Made by a program: the position numbers and the translations under genes. Below are positions 8,556 through 16,946 of a stretch of 64,000 nt of DNA, in pieces; the stretch's first letter is position 1; each line of letters begins with the position of its first letter. Source of the DNA: Bradyrhizobium elkanii WSM2783. GTDB taxonomy: Bacteria; Pseudomonadota; Alphaproteobacteria; Rhizobiales; Xanthobacteraceae. Location of the stretch: positions 54,054 to 118,053 of the forward strand of contig NZ_AXAP01000018.1 in NCBI RefSeq assembly GCF_000472865.1, read 5' to 3'. The notes below the pieces were generated by a model. It saw only the letters and a list, made by a program, of their open reading frames with translations, ran no database searches and was not told the origin of the DNA.

Positions 8556-8707
8556 ATTCGCCCCATCAGCCCGGAGGGCTGGCGTCGCGAAGCGGGCGGA
8601 ATATAGCGGGCGGGGTGGTGGGGTCAACCCGCGCGGTTTTGATCCGGACGCGGCTCGACAGCGGTGGGCCTAGGGGATACCACGTTGGTATTGCAGGAGC
8701 TTTAGCC

Positions 8708-9244
8708 GTGACGCTCGCGACCGCCAATCCGCTGTCCACACATAGATCGGCCAATCCGGCGCTGACGGCGTCGGCGGCCGTGGCTGTTATCGCTGCGGCG
8801 ACGCTGGCGGGGGCCTGGTTCTTCCAGCTCGTGCTGGAGATCCTGCCCTGTCCGCTCTGCCTCGAACAGCGCTATGCCTATTATCTCGCGGTCCCGCTCG
8901 GGGCGCTAGTGGCGTTCGTCGCCGCGAAGGGGGCGCCGCGGCCGTTGCTGCTTGCAGGGCTGGCGGTCCTCGCGCTCGCGGCGCTCGTCAATGCCGGGCT
9001 CGGCGCCTACCACGCCGGCGTCGAATGGGGCTTTTGGCAGGGGCCGACCGATTGCACCGGGCCGGTCGGCAATCTCGGCAGCGCCGGCACCCTGCTGCAG
9101 CGGCTGGATACGGTGAAGGTCATCCGCTGCGACGAGGTGCAGTGGCGCTTCCTCGGCCTCTCGCTCGCCGGCTACAACGTGCTGATCTCGCTGCTGATGG
9201 CTGCCATCGCCGCCTGGGGCTTTGCGCGGACGGCGAAGGCCTGA
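8708..9244 (+). CDS. dsbB: Disulfide bond formation protein B (DsbB family)
   Basis: A 178-residue integral membrane quinone reductase that reoxidises DsbA-type thiol oxidases. Four hydrophobic segments are visible. The first periplasmic loop carries CPLC, reached by LEILPCPLCLEQRYAYY, which is typical of DsbB. The second pair is the Cys in TDCTGP and the Cys in IRCDE. GTG 8708 is chosen because aggag precedes it at good spacing and a hydrophobic segment follows; the frame stays open further upstream only through the antisense tRNA. A DsbA-like gene lies 4 kb downstream. Confidence 0.88.
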   Translation: MTLATANPLSTHRSANPALTASAAVAVIAAATLAGAWFFQLVLEILPCPLCLEQRYAYYLAVPLGALVAFVAAKGAPRPLLLAGLAVLALAALVNAGLGAYHAGVEWGFWQGPTDCTGPVGNLGSAGTLLQRLDTVKVIRCDEVQWRFLGLSLAGYNVLISLLMAAIAAWGFARTAKA

Positions 9245-9286
9245 GAAATCGCCGGCCCTTCGGCGTGAGAAGGCGACCCTTATGAC

Positions 9287-9610
9287 CTACCCACGTGGTC
9301 CCCATAGAATGACGGCTGCGCCGATCAGACATATGGAAGCGCCCGTAATATCCCAGCGATCGGGACGTGCGTTCTCGACTGCCCAGAGCCACACAAGCGA
9401 GGCGACAATATAGATGCCGCCATAGGTCGCGTAGGCGCGTCCCGCCGCCTCGCTCTCGACCAGCGTCAACAGGTACGCGAACATGGTCAGCGAGAGCAGC
9501 CCCGGAAGCAGCCACCAGATCGGCTTGCCAAGACGCAACCAGCCCCAGAACGCGAAGCAGCCGGCGATTTCAGCGATCGCGGCGCCAACATAGACGACGG
9601 CAGTTCTCAT
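9287..9610 (-). CDS. YnfA/UPF0060 family small membrane protein
   Basis: A 107-residue protein with four transmembrane segments and the family signature: N-terminal AEIAGCFAFWGWLRLGK, central RAYATYGGIYIVASLVWLW and C-terminal ALIGAAVILWGPR-like end. The family resembles small multidrug-resistance exporters, but transport activity is unproven for most members. Length matches the family norm of about 108. It is convergent with dsbB. Confidence 0.92.
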   Translation of the reverse strand: MRTAVVYVGAAIAEIAGCFAFWGWLRLGKPIWWLLPGLLSLTMFAYLLTLVESEAAGRAYATYGGIYIVASLVWLWAVENARPDRWDITGASICLIGAAVILWGPRG

Positions 9611-9782
9611 AAAGGATCATCTCTCACGGCTCCCGCTGCTGTTCAAGGCGGCGGGTCAAATCGTCGCCGTCAAACCCGCGGCGCTCGAATAAGGGGCTTC
9701 TCGTGCAGCGGCCATAATACGGCGATCGTCAATACCACCGTCGCCGTCACCACAGCGCCAGGGTGACCGCCAACCCCTCTTC

Positions 9783-9888
9783 GTCATTCCGGGATGCGCC
9801 GACGGCGCAGGCCCGGAATCCATTGGGCCGCTTGCGCGAGTGGAGAAATGGATTCCGGGCTCATCGCTGCACGATGTCCCGGAATGAC
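9783..9888. repeat. Palindromic repeat, cattccgg type (copy 1)
   Basis: Terminal arms gtcattccggg (9783-9793) and cccggaatgac (9878-9888) are perfect inverse complements. The interior holds ggcccggaatccat and atggattccgggct, a second nested inverted pair. A diverged copy occurs at 20208-20313, which shows it is dispersed. Confidence 0.8.
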
Positions 9889-10124
9889 AGAGGAGAAAAA
9901 TTTCGCCAGTGTTTCCAAGGTGATTTGGGTCGTCCAGTCCTCGCGCAAAAAACATTCCGCTTTCGCCGTCGGGCAAATCAGTGATTTAACTCCGCGCGTC
10001 TCACCCAAGAGAGGGGCGGATCGCGATCGTCACGAACGTTGCGGTGAGATGCGGTGGACGCGGGTGCTGCGAACGACGAACGCGGCTATGCGCGGACGGC
10101 GAAGTCGTGTGGTTCTGGCGCCCC

Positions 10125-10400
10125 GACGCTGGCGCTAAGTTTCGCAGGATGATCTCTTGCGAAGTGACGGTGGCAAGAAAGCCCGGTCACCGGGAAGAGC
10201 ACGAAGTAAGCCGTAAACCACTGCGCAGGGAAAGCCGGAATGCTTCGGTTGAACCTGTGGTCCTACCCCCGTGCTTTTTGTTGCACGGGACCCATGGGTG
10301 CAACCGGCACCCGGCTTTCCCTGCGCCCTCTGATATCGAGGAGGGCGGAAAGTAGATGCAAAGCTCGGGCGCGAAGCGCCGCGAGAACGCGAACTCACAT
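10125..10400. repeat. Complex dispersed repeat of Bradyrhizobium type
   Basis: The segment includes gaaagcccggtcaccggga, agtaagccgtaaaccactgc, then cgcagggaaagccgg paired with ccggctttccctgcg. I recall this composite block as highly repeated in Bradyrhizobium and Rhodopseudomonas genomes. The borders given are approximate. Confidence 0.5.
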
Positions 10401-10420
10401 CCCTCACCATACTCCACCGT

Positions 10421-10556
10421 CATGCCCGCGAAGGCGGGCATCCAGTAACCGGCGGCTTCTCGGCTCAAGCACTGCTGCCTCTGGAATACTGGATCGTCCG
10501 CCGGAGCCTGTCATCGGGCGGCCGTTCGGCCGACCCGGCGGCGGACGATGACAGGA
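10421..10556. repeat. Palindromic repeat with cgtcatgcccgcgaag arm
   Basis: It contains the short hairpin atgcccgcgaaggcgggcat and the pair gatcgtccgccgg/ccggcggcggacgatg. Motifs of this kind are common dispersed repeats in Alphaproteobacteria. Limits are approximate. Confidence 0.45.
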
Positions 10557-10593
10557 GAAAGCTGTTTGATAGTTGAATCAGAACCCACTCCGC

Positions 10594-10715
10594 GTCGTCC
10601 TGGCGAAGGCCAGGACCCATAACCACAGGCGTTTGTGATCTGCTCCGCTATCACCACTTGTTTCGCGCCACAACGCCTCCCTGTGGTTATGGGTCCCCGC
10701 TTTCGCGGGGACGAC
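10594..10715. repeat. Inverted repeat, ggacccataaccacagg type
   Basis: Arms ggacccataaccacagg and cctgtggttatgggtcc are perfect inverse complements, separated by about 50 bases and flanked by outer hairpins (cctggcgaaggccagg and ccccgctttcgcgggg). Probably another dispersed repeat family. Confidence 0.6.
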
Positions 10716-10751
10716 ACCGGGGGTAACGAGGTCACACGCGGAACGGCCTCA

Positions 10752-11816
10752 CTAATCGTCCACATCCTCCTGCGGGCGGCCGAACAGGTGCACGATGCCG
10801 GGCGTCGCCAGCGTCACGAACACGAAGCGCGAGAGGTGGTGCGCGCCGACGAAGATCGGGTCGATGTGCAGCGTCAGCGCCAGCGCCAGCATGGCGTCCA
10901 TCGCACCGGGGGCAAAGGCGACGACGACGTCGGAGAGATGGACCTGCGTGGTCAGCGTGATCGCGGCAACGAAGATCGCGGAGATCACGATCGCGACCGC
11001 GAACGAGCCCAGCCCGGCATTGATGTGGCTGCGCAGGGTCGAGAGCTTCATCCGTGCAAAACGCGAGCCGATCAGGGCGCCGATGCCGACCAGCGCGACG
11101 CCGCGCACCCACGGCGGCAAGCCGCCCTCGATCGCGCCGACGCCGTGCAACAGGCTGGACGCGAGCATCGCGCCGAACATCCAGCTTGCCGGAAATTTCG
11201 CCCAGCGCAGCACGAGCGCCGCGCCGATCGAGGCTGCGATCAGCGCCACGAGCTCGATCGGTGAGGCGCTGGCGGAGGCAATCGTCGGCGGCGCCGCCGG
11301 TGCTATGCCGAGCACCGCCAGCATCAGTGGTAAAGCGGCGGTCAGGATGATCACGCGCATGGTCTGCACCACGGCGATCGCGGCGACATCGGCGCCTTTC
11401 TCGATCGCGAGCATCGTGATTTGCGACAGCGCGCCGGGGCTGCCGGCGAGGAAAGCCGAGGTCTGGTCCCAGCCATGTACGCGCTGCAGATAGAAGCTGC
11501 TGCCGAAGATCGAGCAGACGGTGGCGAGCGAGAGCAGCGCGATGGTGAGCGGATAGGCGCTCACATGCTGGATCAGTTGCCGCGATACCAGGGAGCCCAG
11601 CGAGATGCCGAGCAGAATCAGCACGGTCTGGGTCACCACCGGCGGCACGGTGAGCGGCCGGCCGGCGAGTGCGGCGATGCCGACCGCGATCATCGCGCCG
11701 GAAATCAGCCCGCCCGGCAGGTTAGCCCACAAAAACAGCAGGCCGCCCGCGGCGCCGATGACGAGCGTCTCGGTCGTATTGAGGATGTTCGCGCGGCTGG
11801 GAATGGCAAGCGCCAT
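10752..11816 (-). CDS. AbrB-family membrane protein (annotated elsewhere as putative ammonia monooxygenase)
   Basis: About 354 residues with roughly nine or ten hydrophobic segments arranged as two similar halves, each with a G-rich loop: GGLISGAMIAVGIAALAGRP in the first and SWMFGAMLASSLLHGVGA in the second. This matches the duplicated AbrB membrane domain (PF05145), named by similarity to E. coli AbrB; the biochemical role is unknown and transport is plausible. ATG 11816 is preferred because the hydrophobic core follows closely; ATG 11894 would add 26 residues of unlikely sequence. The older ammonia monooxygenase label is not supported by any catalytic motif. Confidence 0.78.
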   Translation of the reverse strand: MALAIPSRANILNTTETLVIGAAGGLLFLWANLPGGLISGAMIAVGIAALAGRPLTVPPVVTQTVLILLGISLGSLVSRQLIQHVSAYPLTIALLSLATVCSIFGSSFYLQRVHGWDQTSAFLAGSPGALSQITMLAIEKGADVAAIAVVQTMRVIILTAALPLMLAVLGIAPAAPPTIASASASPIELVALIAASIGAALVLRWAKFPASWMFGAMLASSLLHGVGAIEGGLPPWVRGVALVGIGALIGSRFARMKLSTLRSHINAGLGSFAVAIVISAIFVAAITLTTQVHLSDVVVAFAPGAMDAMLALALTLHIDPIFVGAHHLSRFVFVTLATPGIVHLFGRPQEDVDD

Positions 11817-11958
11817 CGATGCGGGAAGCTGGTTCACGCTGGCGTTATGCCAAATCCGCAGGCCCGCGACAAATGCATCTCGCGATTGCAGCAATGCGCC
11901 GGATTTTTAGAGCGTCGCTGCTCGCCATCCCCGTGTTCGGGAGGGCGGGGCGACACCC

Positions 11959-12234
11959 TTACTTCGTGCCCGCGCTTTTGTCGGCGGCTTCCTTCAGGCA
12001 CTCCCGGCGGAATTTCTTGCGCTCCTTGCCGTGCAGACTTTTCGCATCGGCCTGCTTGGAGCATTCCAGCGAGGCGGCGCTGCGCGCCTTCCTCTCTTCC
12101 GGCGTCGGCGCCGCCTTGGTCTCGGTCTTGGCCGTGTCCTTCGGTGCGGGCGTGGTGGTTTGCGCAAAGGCGGTGCCCGTCAGCAGGAACGCGGCGAGGG
12201 CGGTTGTGGTGGCGAGGGAGGAAAACTTCGGCAT
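11959..12234 (-). CDS. PsiF-repeat secreted protein
   Basis: A 91-residue exported protein. A signal peptide ends near AFAQ, then a T/P/K-rich linker leads to one PsiF motif: AASLECSKQADAKSLHGKE followed by RRECLKEA. PsiF was named as a phosphate-starvation-inducible protein in E. coli, and its molecular role is unknown. The two cysteines spaced about 22 residues apart probably form a disulfide. ATG 12234 starts a clean signal peptide. Confidence 0.85.
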   Translation of the reverse strand: MPKFSSLATTTALAAFLLTGTAFAQTTTPAPKDTAKTETKAAPTPEERKARSAASLECSKQADAKSLHGKERKKFRRECLKEAADKSAGTK

Positions 12235-12423
12235 GGGGCGCACCTCGAATGAGTGGACGCGAAACCGTCGTCGCCCGATGCTGAACCGCCGATGAATATC
12301 GCGCGTATCGGGCGCCACAATATTTTGAGCGGGCGGTTCGCCAATGCGTTGTCGCAAGTTCCGGTTGCGTTAGGATGCGGCCCTCGTCAACGCGCTGAGG
12401 TTTGACGGAAAGGGAGAACAACC

Positions 12424-12918
12424 ATGACAATTCAAGCCAAACTGCTTTGTGCGATGGCCGCCTCGGGTCTGGCCGCATTCGTGATGTCGGCGCCGGCGCA
12501 GGCCCTCACCGCGCAGGAATGCAGCGCCAAGTACCAGGCAGCCAAGGCAGCCGGGACACTGGGCGGCCAGAAGTGGAACGACTTCCGCAAAACCGAGTGC
12601 GGCGCAAACGCAACGCCAGCCGCTGCCGCGCCCGCTGCACCGACAGCCGCCGCGCCCGCGCCGGCCCCGGCCGCCAAGGAGGCCAAGAAGGAAGCCGCTC
12701 CAGCCGCAGCGCCCACGTCGCCGGCAGGACCGGCGGTATTCCCGAACGCGGTCGATCCGAAATACGCCAAGGAGACCGAGGGCAAGGCCCGCATGCACAC
12801 TTGCGTCGACCAGTACAATGCCAACAAGGCCAGCAATGCCAATGGCGGCCTGAAGTGGATCCAGAAGGGCGGCGGCTACTACAGCGAATGCACCAAGCGG
12901 TTGAAGGGCGCTGCCTGA
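12424..12918 (+). CDS. Secreted protein with two Cys-x26-29-Cys modules
   Basis: A 164-residue exported protein of unknown function. A signal peptide ends near PAQA. Two similar modules follow: one with Cys33 and Cys59 around LGGQKWNDF, one with Cys127 and Cys156 around NGGLKWIQKG. They are separated by an Ala/Pro/Lys-rich linker at about 62-105. The modules look like an internal duplication related in layout to PsiF (paired cysteines in a short basic helix hairpin). Proximity to PsiF and to a DsbA-like oxidoreductase suggests its disulfides are made in the periplasm. ATG 12424 follows ggagaacaacc. Confidence 0.75.
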   Translation: MTIQAKLLCAMAASGLAAFVMSAPAQALTAQECSAKYQAAKAAGTLGGQKWNDFRKTECGANATPAAAAPAAPTAAAPAPAPAAKEAKKEAAPAAAPTSPAGPAVFPNAVDPKYAKETEGKARMHTCVDQYNANKASNANGGLKWIQKGGGYYSECTKRLKGAA

Positions 12919-13078
12919 CCTCGAAGCGGTTGGCGCGGCCGGAGTACGACACTGGCCGCACCAGCCTTCATGGTGCCGTGTTTCGGCCGACATTGCGATG
13001 GGCTGTGCGGGCTCGGCAAAGCGGCGTGACATCTCGGCCCGCCGAGCGTAGACAGCGCAGGCAGCCGCGAGATTTGAC

Positions 13079-13741
13079 ATGAGCCCATCGACCGATCGTG
13101 CCGGGATCAATCCGGAACCCACGCGCCGCGCCGCGCTCGGCCTGATGGCTGTCGGCGTTACGCTGCTCAGCCGCGCTGCCGCCGCGCAGGACGAAGAGAA
13201 GGTGTTGACCGAAGCGGCCGTGCTGCGCGATCCGGAGATCCCTGTCGCCGGCAACGCCAAGGGCGACATCAGCATCGTCGAGTGGTTCGACTATCAATGT
13301 CCCTATTGCCGCAAGATCGCACCTGAACTGCAGCAAATTGCGCAGGACGATGGCAAGGTGCGCCTGGTGTGGAAGGACTGGCCGATCCTGGGCGATGTGT
13401 CGAAGGTTGCATCGCGCATGGCGTTGGCGGCGAAGTATCAGGACAAGTTTCAGGCCGCGCATGAGGCGATGATGGGCCTCACCACGAAGCTGACCGAGCC
13501 GCGGATACAGGAGGTGCTCGCAGGCGCGAGCATCGATATGGATCGCTTGAAGCGCGATCTTGCGGCCAATGCCACATCAATCGATACCATTCTTACGCGC
13601 AACAACGCGCAGGCCGAGGCGTTTGGTTTTCAGGGCACGCCGTCCTTCATCGTCGGTAAATTCCGCGTGCCCGGCATCCTAACCAAGGAGCAGTTCGTGC
13701 AGGCCATTGCCGATGCGCGCAAGGCGAACATGAGCCGCTAG
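13079..13741 (+). CDS. DsbA-family thiol oxidoreductase (thioredoxin fold), exported
   Basis: A 220-residue periplasmic disulfide oxidoreductase. The N-terminus has a TRRAALGLM twin-arginine-like signal followed by a hydrophobic stretch ending near AAAQD. The thioredoxin fold starts at DISIVEWFDYQCPYCRK with active site CPYC, and the cis-proline loop is GTPSF. It resembles the BdbD/Com1-like group. DsbB (8708-9244) is the likely electron acceptor. It follows the secreted Cys-module protein on the same strand, fitting a role in folding such proteins. Confidence 0.88.
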   Translation: MSPSTDRAGINPEPTRRAALGLMAVGVTLLSRAAAAQDEEKVLTEAAVLRDPEIPVAGNAKGDISIVEWFDYQCPYCRKIAPELQQIAQDDGKVRLVWKDWPILGDVSKVASRMALAAKYQDKFQAAHEAMMGLTTKLTEPRIQEVLAGASIDMDRLKRDLAANATSIDTILTRNNAQAEAFGFQGTPSFIVGKFRVPGILTKEQFVQAIADARKANMSR

Positions 13742-13756
13742 TGGCTGTCGTGCTCG

Positions 13757-13963
13757 CTAGCGCGACGAAATCCTCTGCCAATCTTCATGGGCGCGAGCCT
13801 TCAGCGCCTTCAGGTCATCGGCGGCAACGTCCCAGTTGACGATGGTACGGCCGCTCTGCGCGAGTTGGCCGCCCGCCACGCTCGACGTTCGCATCGAATC
13901 ATAGAGATAAACGCCCGCAATCAGCAGCAGCGCACCCAAGATCATTCCGAAAAACGTTCGCAT
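13757..13963 (-). CDS. Small membrane-anchored hypothetical protein
   Basis: A 68-residue protein with one N-terminal transmembrane segment (MRTFFGMILGALLLIAGVYL) and a polar tail ending in LKARAHEDWQRISSR. ATG 13963 has ggagg upstream at correct spacing. No family is recognised. It is convergent with the DsbA-like gene, with a 15-base gap. Confidence 0.6.
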   Translation of the reverse strand: MRTFFGMILGALLLIAGVYLYDSMRTSSVAGGQLAQSGRTIVNWDVAADDLKALKARAHEDWQRISSR

Positions 13964-14034
13964 GACGAAACCTCCGGTGACCGCAGATAACGGGGATGGC
14001 CGGCGGATGGTTCCGGGTCGGGCCGGAACCGCAC

Positions 14035-14922
14035 TCACGCCCGCCCGAAGGCGTGCATCACGTAATCGATGAACACGCGCACGCGCGGCGAGAGCTGGCG
14101 ATTGCGTGGGTAGAGCAGGGATACCGGGACCGAGGGCGGCGGACATTCCGTGAGCACCTCAACGAGGGCCCCGCGCCCGAGATCGGCTTCGGCGTGGAAG
14201 CGCGGCACCTGGACCAGGCCAAGGCCGAGCCGCGCGGTAGCGAGGTAGCTCTCCGGTCCCGTCACCGACATGATCGCCGGCAGCATCACTTCGCGAACTG
14301 CGCCGTCGACCACAAACTCCATCGGCCGCAGCCGTCCCGTTGTCAGCGAGCGTATCCCGATCATGCGGTGGCCTTCGAGCACATCGGGACCAGACGGCGT
14401 GCCGAAGCGCTCGAAATAAGGAGGCGCCGCGCAGGTGAGGCGCTCCAGCATCACCACCTGCCTTGCGATCATGTCGCTGTCGGGCAGATGGCCGAAGCGC
14501 AACACGCAATCGACGCCTTCCTCGATCAGGTCGATCCAGCGGTCGCTCTCACTCATATTGATCTCGATGTCGGGATATTCCGCGAAGAAGCCCGGCAGGT
14601 TCGGCAACAAGAAGTGACGCGCCAGCGTGCCCTGCACTTCCAGCCGCAACAGCCCCTTCGGCTTGCCGCCGCCGAATGCACCTTCGGCATCCTCGAGGTC
14701 GGCGATCAGCGACAGGCAGCGGCGATAATACGCTTCGCCATCGAGGGTCGGGCGGACATGCCGTGTCGTGCGTTCGATCAGCCGCACGCCGAGCCGCGCC
14801 TCCAGCGATTTGACGGCGTCCGTCACCGTCGAGCGCGGCAGCCCGAGATCCTCCGCCGCCAACGAGAAGCTGCGCCGCTCCGCCACGCGGGTGAACACCC
14901 GCATCGCATCGAACCGGTCCAT
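14035..14922 (-). CDS. LysR-family transcriptional regulator (DmlR/CrgA-like)
   Basis: A 295-residue LysR regulator. It opens MDRFDAMRVFTRVAERRSFS, typical of the DmlR/CrgA-like branch, with HTH core AAEDLGLPRSTVTDAVKSLE and the binding-protein-like effector domain from about residue 90. It is divergent from the SDR gene over 119 bases containing a good T-N11-A dyad, so it most likely controls that gene and itself. The effector is unknown. Confidence 0.9.
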   Translation of the reverse strand: MDRFDAMRVFTRVAERRSFSLAAEDLGLPRSTVTDAVKSLEARLGVRLIERTTRHVRPTLDGEAYYRRCLSLIADLEDAEGAFGGGKPKGLLRLEVQGTLARHFLLPNLPGFFAEYPDIEINMSESDRWIDLIEEGVDCVLRFGHLPDSDMIARQVVMLERLTCAAPPYFERFGTPSGPDVLEGHRMIGIRSLTTGRLRPMEFVVDGAVREVMLPAIMSVTGPESYLATARLGLGLVQVPRFHAEADLGRGALVEVLTECPPPSVPVSLLYPRNRQLSPRVRVFIDYVMHAFGRA

Positions 14923-14956
14923 GCGATTATCCGCAAATTCCGAACAGTGTTTCCAG

Positions 14957-14971
14957 ATAATGCATGATTAT
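14957..14971. promoter_or_regulatory. Candidate LysR binding site between LysR and SDR genes
   Basis: A perfect dyad ATAAT-N5-ATTAT with the T-N11-A form expected for LysR proteins lies in the divergent spacer, 35 bases upstream of the LysR start and about 70 upstream of the SDR start. Confidence 0.45.
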
Positions 14972-15041
14972 TCGGACAAAGGAAGTGATTACGTTACTCC
15001 CATCAGCCAGCGGCCAAGCCGCCAACTTGCAGGAGACGAAA

Positions 15042-15782
15042 ATGTCGAACGAAACCAACAAAGTAGCCTTGGTGACGGGCGCGTCGCGTGGGATTGGCGC
15101 CGCGGTGGCCGAACGCCTCGCCAGGGACGGCTTCACCGTCGTGATCAATTACGCCGGCAACGCCAAATCCGCCGAGGCGGTAGCGAGCCGGATCGAGGCG
15201 GCCGGCGGCCGGGCGCTCACGGCCAAGGCTGACGTCAGCGATCCCAACGCGGTGCGCGGCATGTTCGATGCGGCGGAGGCTGCCTTCGGCGGCGTCGACG
15301 TGCTCGTCAACAATGCCGGCATCATGAAGCTCGCCAGGATCGCCGAGAGCGATGACGCACTGTTCGACCAGCACATCGCGGTCAACCTAAAGGGCAGCTT
15401 CAATGCGATGCGTGAGGCCGCGCGCCGGCTGCGTGATGGCGGGCGCATCATCAATTTCTCGACCAGCGTCGTCGGCACCAAGCTCGAGACCTACGGGGTT
15501 TACACCGCGACCAAGGCGGCAATCGAGACCTTGACCGCGATCCTGTCCAAGGAATTGCGCGGACGCTCGATCACGGTGAACGCGGTCGCGCCCGGTCCGA
15601 CAACGACCGATCTGTTCCTGCAAGGCAAGTCGCCCGAATTGATCGACCGCTTTGCCAAGATGGTTCCGCTGGAGCGGCTCGGCGCGCCCGGGGACATCGC
15701 CTCTGTCGTGTCCTTCCTCGCCGGCCCGGATGGCTCCTGGGTCAACGGCCAGACGCTGCGCGCCAATGGCGGTCTGGTCTGA
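15042..15782 (+). CDS. Short-chain dehydrogenase/reductase
   Basis: A 246-residue classical SDR. The cofactor motif TGASRGIG is near residue 13, NNAG near 89, the catalytic Ser in FSTSVVG and the YxxxK pair in YGVYTATKAA. After the first strand, the usual arginine/serine context for NADP(H) is not obvious, so cofactor preference is left open. ATG 15042 is chosen for its aggagacg ribosome binding site and the family start. Divergent from a DmlR-type LysR gene, it probably reduces a small ketone or aldehyde under that regulator's control. Confidence 0.9.
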   Translation: MSNETNKVALVTGASRGIGAAVAERLARDGFTVVINYAGNAKSAEAVASRIEAAGGRALTAKADVSDPNAVRGMFDAAEAAFGGVDVLVNNAGIMKLARIAESDDALFDQHIAVNLKGSFNAMREAARRLRDGGRIINFSTSVVGTKLETYGVYTATKAAIETLTAILSKELRGRSITVNAVAPGPTTTDLFLQGKSPELIDRFAKMVPLERLGAPGDIASVVSFLAGPDGSWVNGQTLRANGGLV

Positions 15783-15807
15783 GACTTCGACGTCGACGAG
15801 GGCTCTT

Positions 15808-15845
15808 GCGCCAGCGTAACTAGCATTCCCGGGTTACGCTGGCGC
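15808..15845. terminator. Hairpin between convergent genes, probable bidirectional terminator
   Basis: A perfect 13-base stem, gcgccagcgtaac with gttacgctggcgc, and a 12-base loop sit between the SDR stop and the stop of the opposing esterase. No clear T-tract follows on either side, so termination is inferred from position and stem strength. Confidence 0.5.
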
Positions 15846-15855
15846 TCCACCCGGG

Positions 15856-16929
15856 CTACGGCACTTCATTCAGCCATTCCAGGATCGCCGCGTTCAACTC
15901 GCGCGGATAGGTGTGGCTGAGATCGTCGAGCTCGCGATAGGTGACGGCAGCGCCGGCTGCGCTCAGCGCTTGCTGTGTCTGGCGCGCGACCTGTACCGGG
16001 AACATCCAGTCGAGCTTTCCATGCACGATATGGATCGGCAGGCCACGCAACCGATCCGCATCCGCCATCTGCGCCATCAACGGATGGAAGGTCGCGGCGA
16101 CAGGCGCAAGATGGGTGAAGGGCGAGGCGCCGTCCAAGCCTGAAACATAGCAGAACGTGCCGCCGTCGCTCATTCCCGTCATCAGTATTCGCTTCTCGTC
16201 GATAGTCCAGCGCGCCCGCACGAAATCGAGAATGCGGACCAAATTCGGCGTGTCGATATCGTCGCCCATCAAGGCCCAGGTGCTTCCGCGCGCGGTCGGC
16301 GAGACCAGGATGGCGCCGCGGCTGCGGGCATCGCGCAGCCAGCTCCACAAAAAGCCGCGGCCATTGCCGCTGCCGCCATGCAGCGCCATCACCAGCGGCC
16401 AGGTGCGCTCGGGTGTGTAATATTCCGGCACGTAGAGCGAAAAGCCGCCGCGGCTGCCCGGCTCGTTGCTGTCGTGCAGGATGCCGGTGGTTTCACCGGC
16501 AGGCTCGGCCAGCCGCGCCAGCAGTTCGGCATCCCCGCGCAAGGCGGGATCGGTGAAGAACTCGTTCACCGGCGGCAATCGCGCGGCGAGCGGATAGAGC
16601 GCCTCCAGCGCGCGCGGCGTGTAGCGCAGCGCGCGAAACACGCTCATCAGATCGCCATTGCCGTCCTGTACCGCGCGCAGGCCGTGCCAGGCGGCCAGCG
16701 CCGCATCGCTCGCGGTTTCGAGCTGCGCCCTGATCGCGGCAAATTGCTCCGGCCAGTCGGCGAGCCGCGGGCGGACCGCGCGCAGCGCTTCGTCCGGCTC
16801 GCCCGCGATCTGCATCACGTGGCCGAACTCCGGCGGGTGCAAATGGCGCGCGATGAAGCCGAGCGATTCGAGCGTCTGCAACAGCGGCGGCAGCACGGCC
16901 ACGATGTCGTCCACCACGGCCTCGCTCAT
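15856..16929 (-). CDS. Alpha/beta hydrolase, PHB-depolymerase/carboxylesterase-like
   Basis: A 357-residue protein. The first 150 residues are helical and unassigned; the C-terminal 200 form an alpha/beta hydrolase. Visible are YVPEYYTPERTWPLVMALHG with an oxyanion GGSGNG, nucleophile elbow GMSDGG, acid in HGKLDWMFP and base in LSHTYP. This is the esterase D/PHB depolymerase/dienelactone hydrolase-like layout; no signal peptide is seen. ATG 16929 has gggag upstream; a TTG at 16950 would overlap the previous stop. It follows the HtrA-like gene by 17 bases, so the two are probably one operon. Confidence 0.8.
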   Translation of the reverse strand: MSEAVVDDIVAVLPPLLQTLESLGFIARHLHPPEFGHVMQIAGEPDEALRAVRPRLADWPEQFAAIRAQLETASDAALAAWHGLRAVQDGNGDLMSVFRALRYTPRALEALYPLAARLPPVNEFFTDPALRGDAELLARLAEPAGETTGILHDSNEPGSRGGFSLYVPEYYTPERTWPLVMALHGGSGNGRGFLWSWLRDARSRGAILVSPTARGSTWALMGDDIDTPNLVRILDFVRARWTIDEKRILMTGMSDGGTFCYVSGLDGASPFTHLAPVAATFHPLMAQMADADRLRGLPIHIVHGKLDWMFPVQVARQTQQALSAAGAAVTYRELDDLSHTYPRELNAAILEWLNEVP

Positions 16930-16946
16930 TGCGACGCTCCCGGTGC

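Larger units (their letters stand above)
9611..10751. other. 1.1 kb gene-free region built of dispersed repeats
   Basis: No convincing gene is seen here. The open frames present are explained by palindromic repeats listed separately (9783-9888, 10125-10400, 10421-10556, 10594-10715). It separates the ynfA-like gene from the AbrB-type gene and looks like a landing site for several unrelated repeat families. Confidence 0.7.

Noticed and set aside
14004..14146. Longer N-terminal extension of the 68-residue membrane protein
   Set aside because: The extra residues are Pro/Ala/Arg-rich and overlap the LysR 3' end; the ATG at 13963 with ggagg is better.
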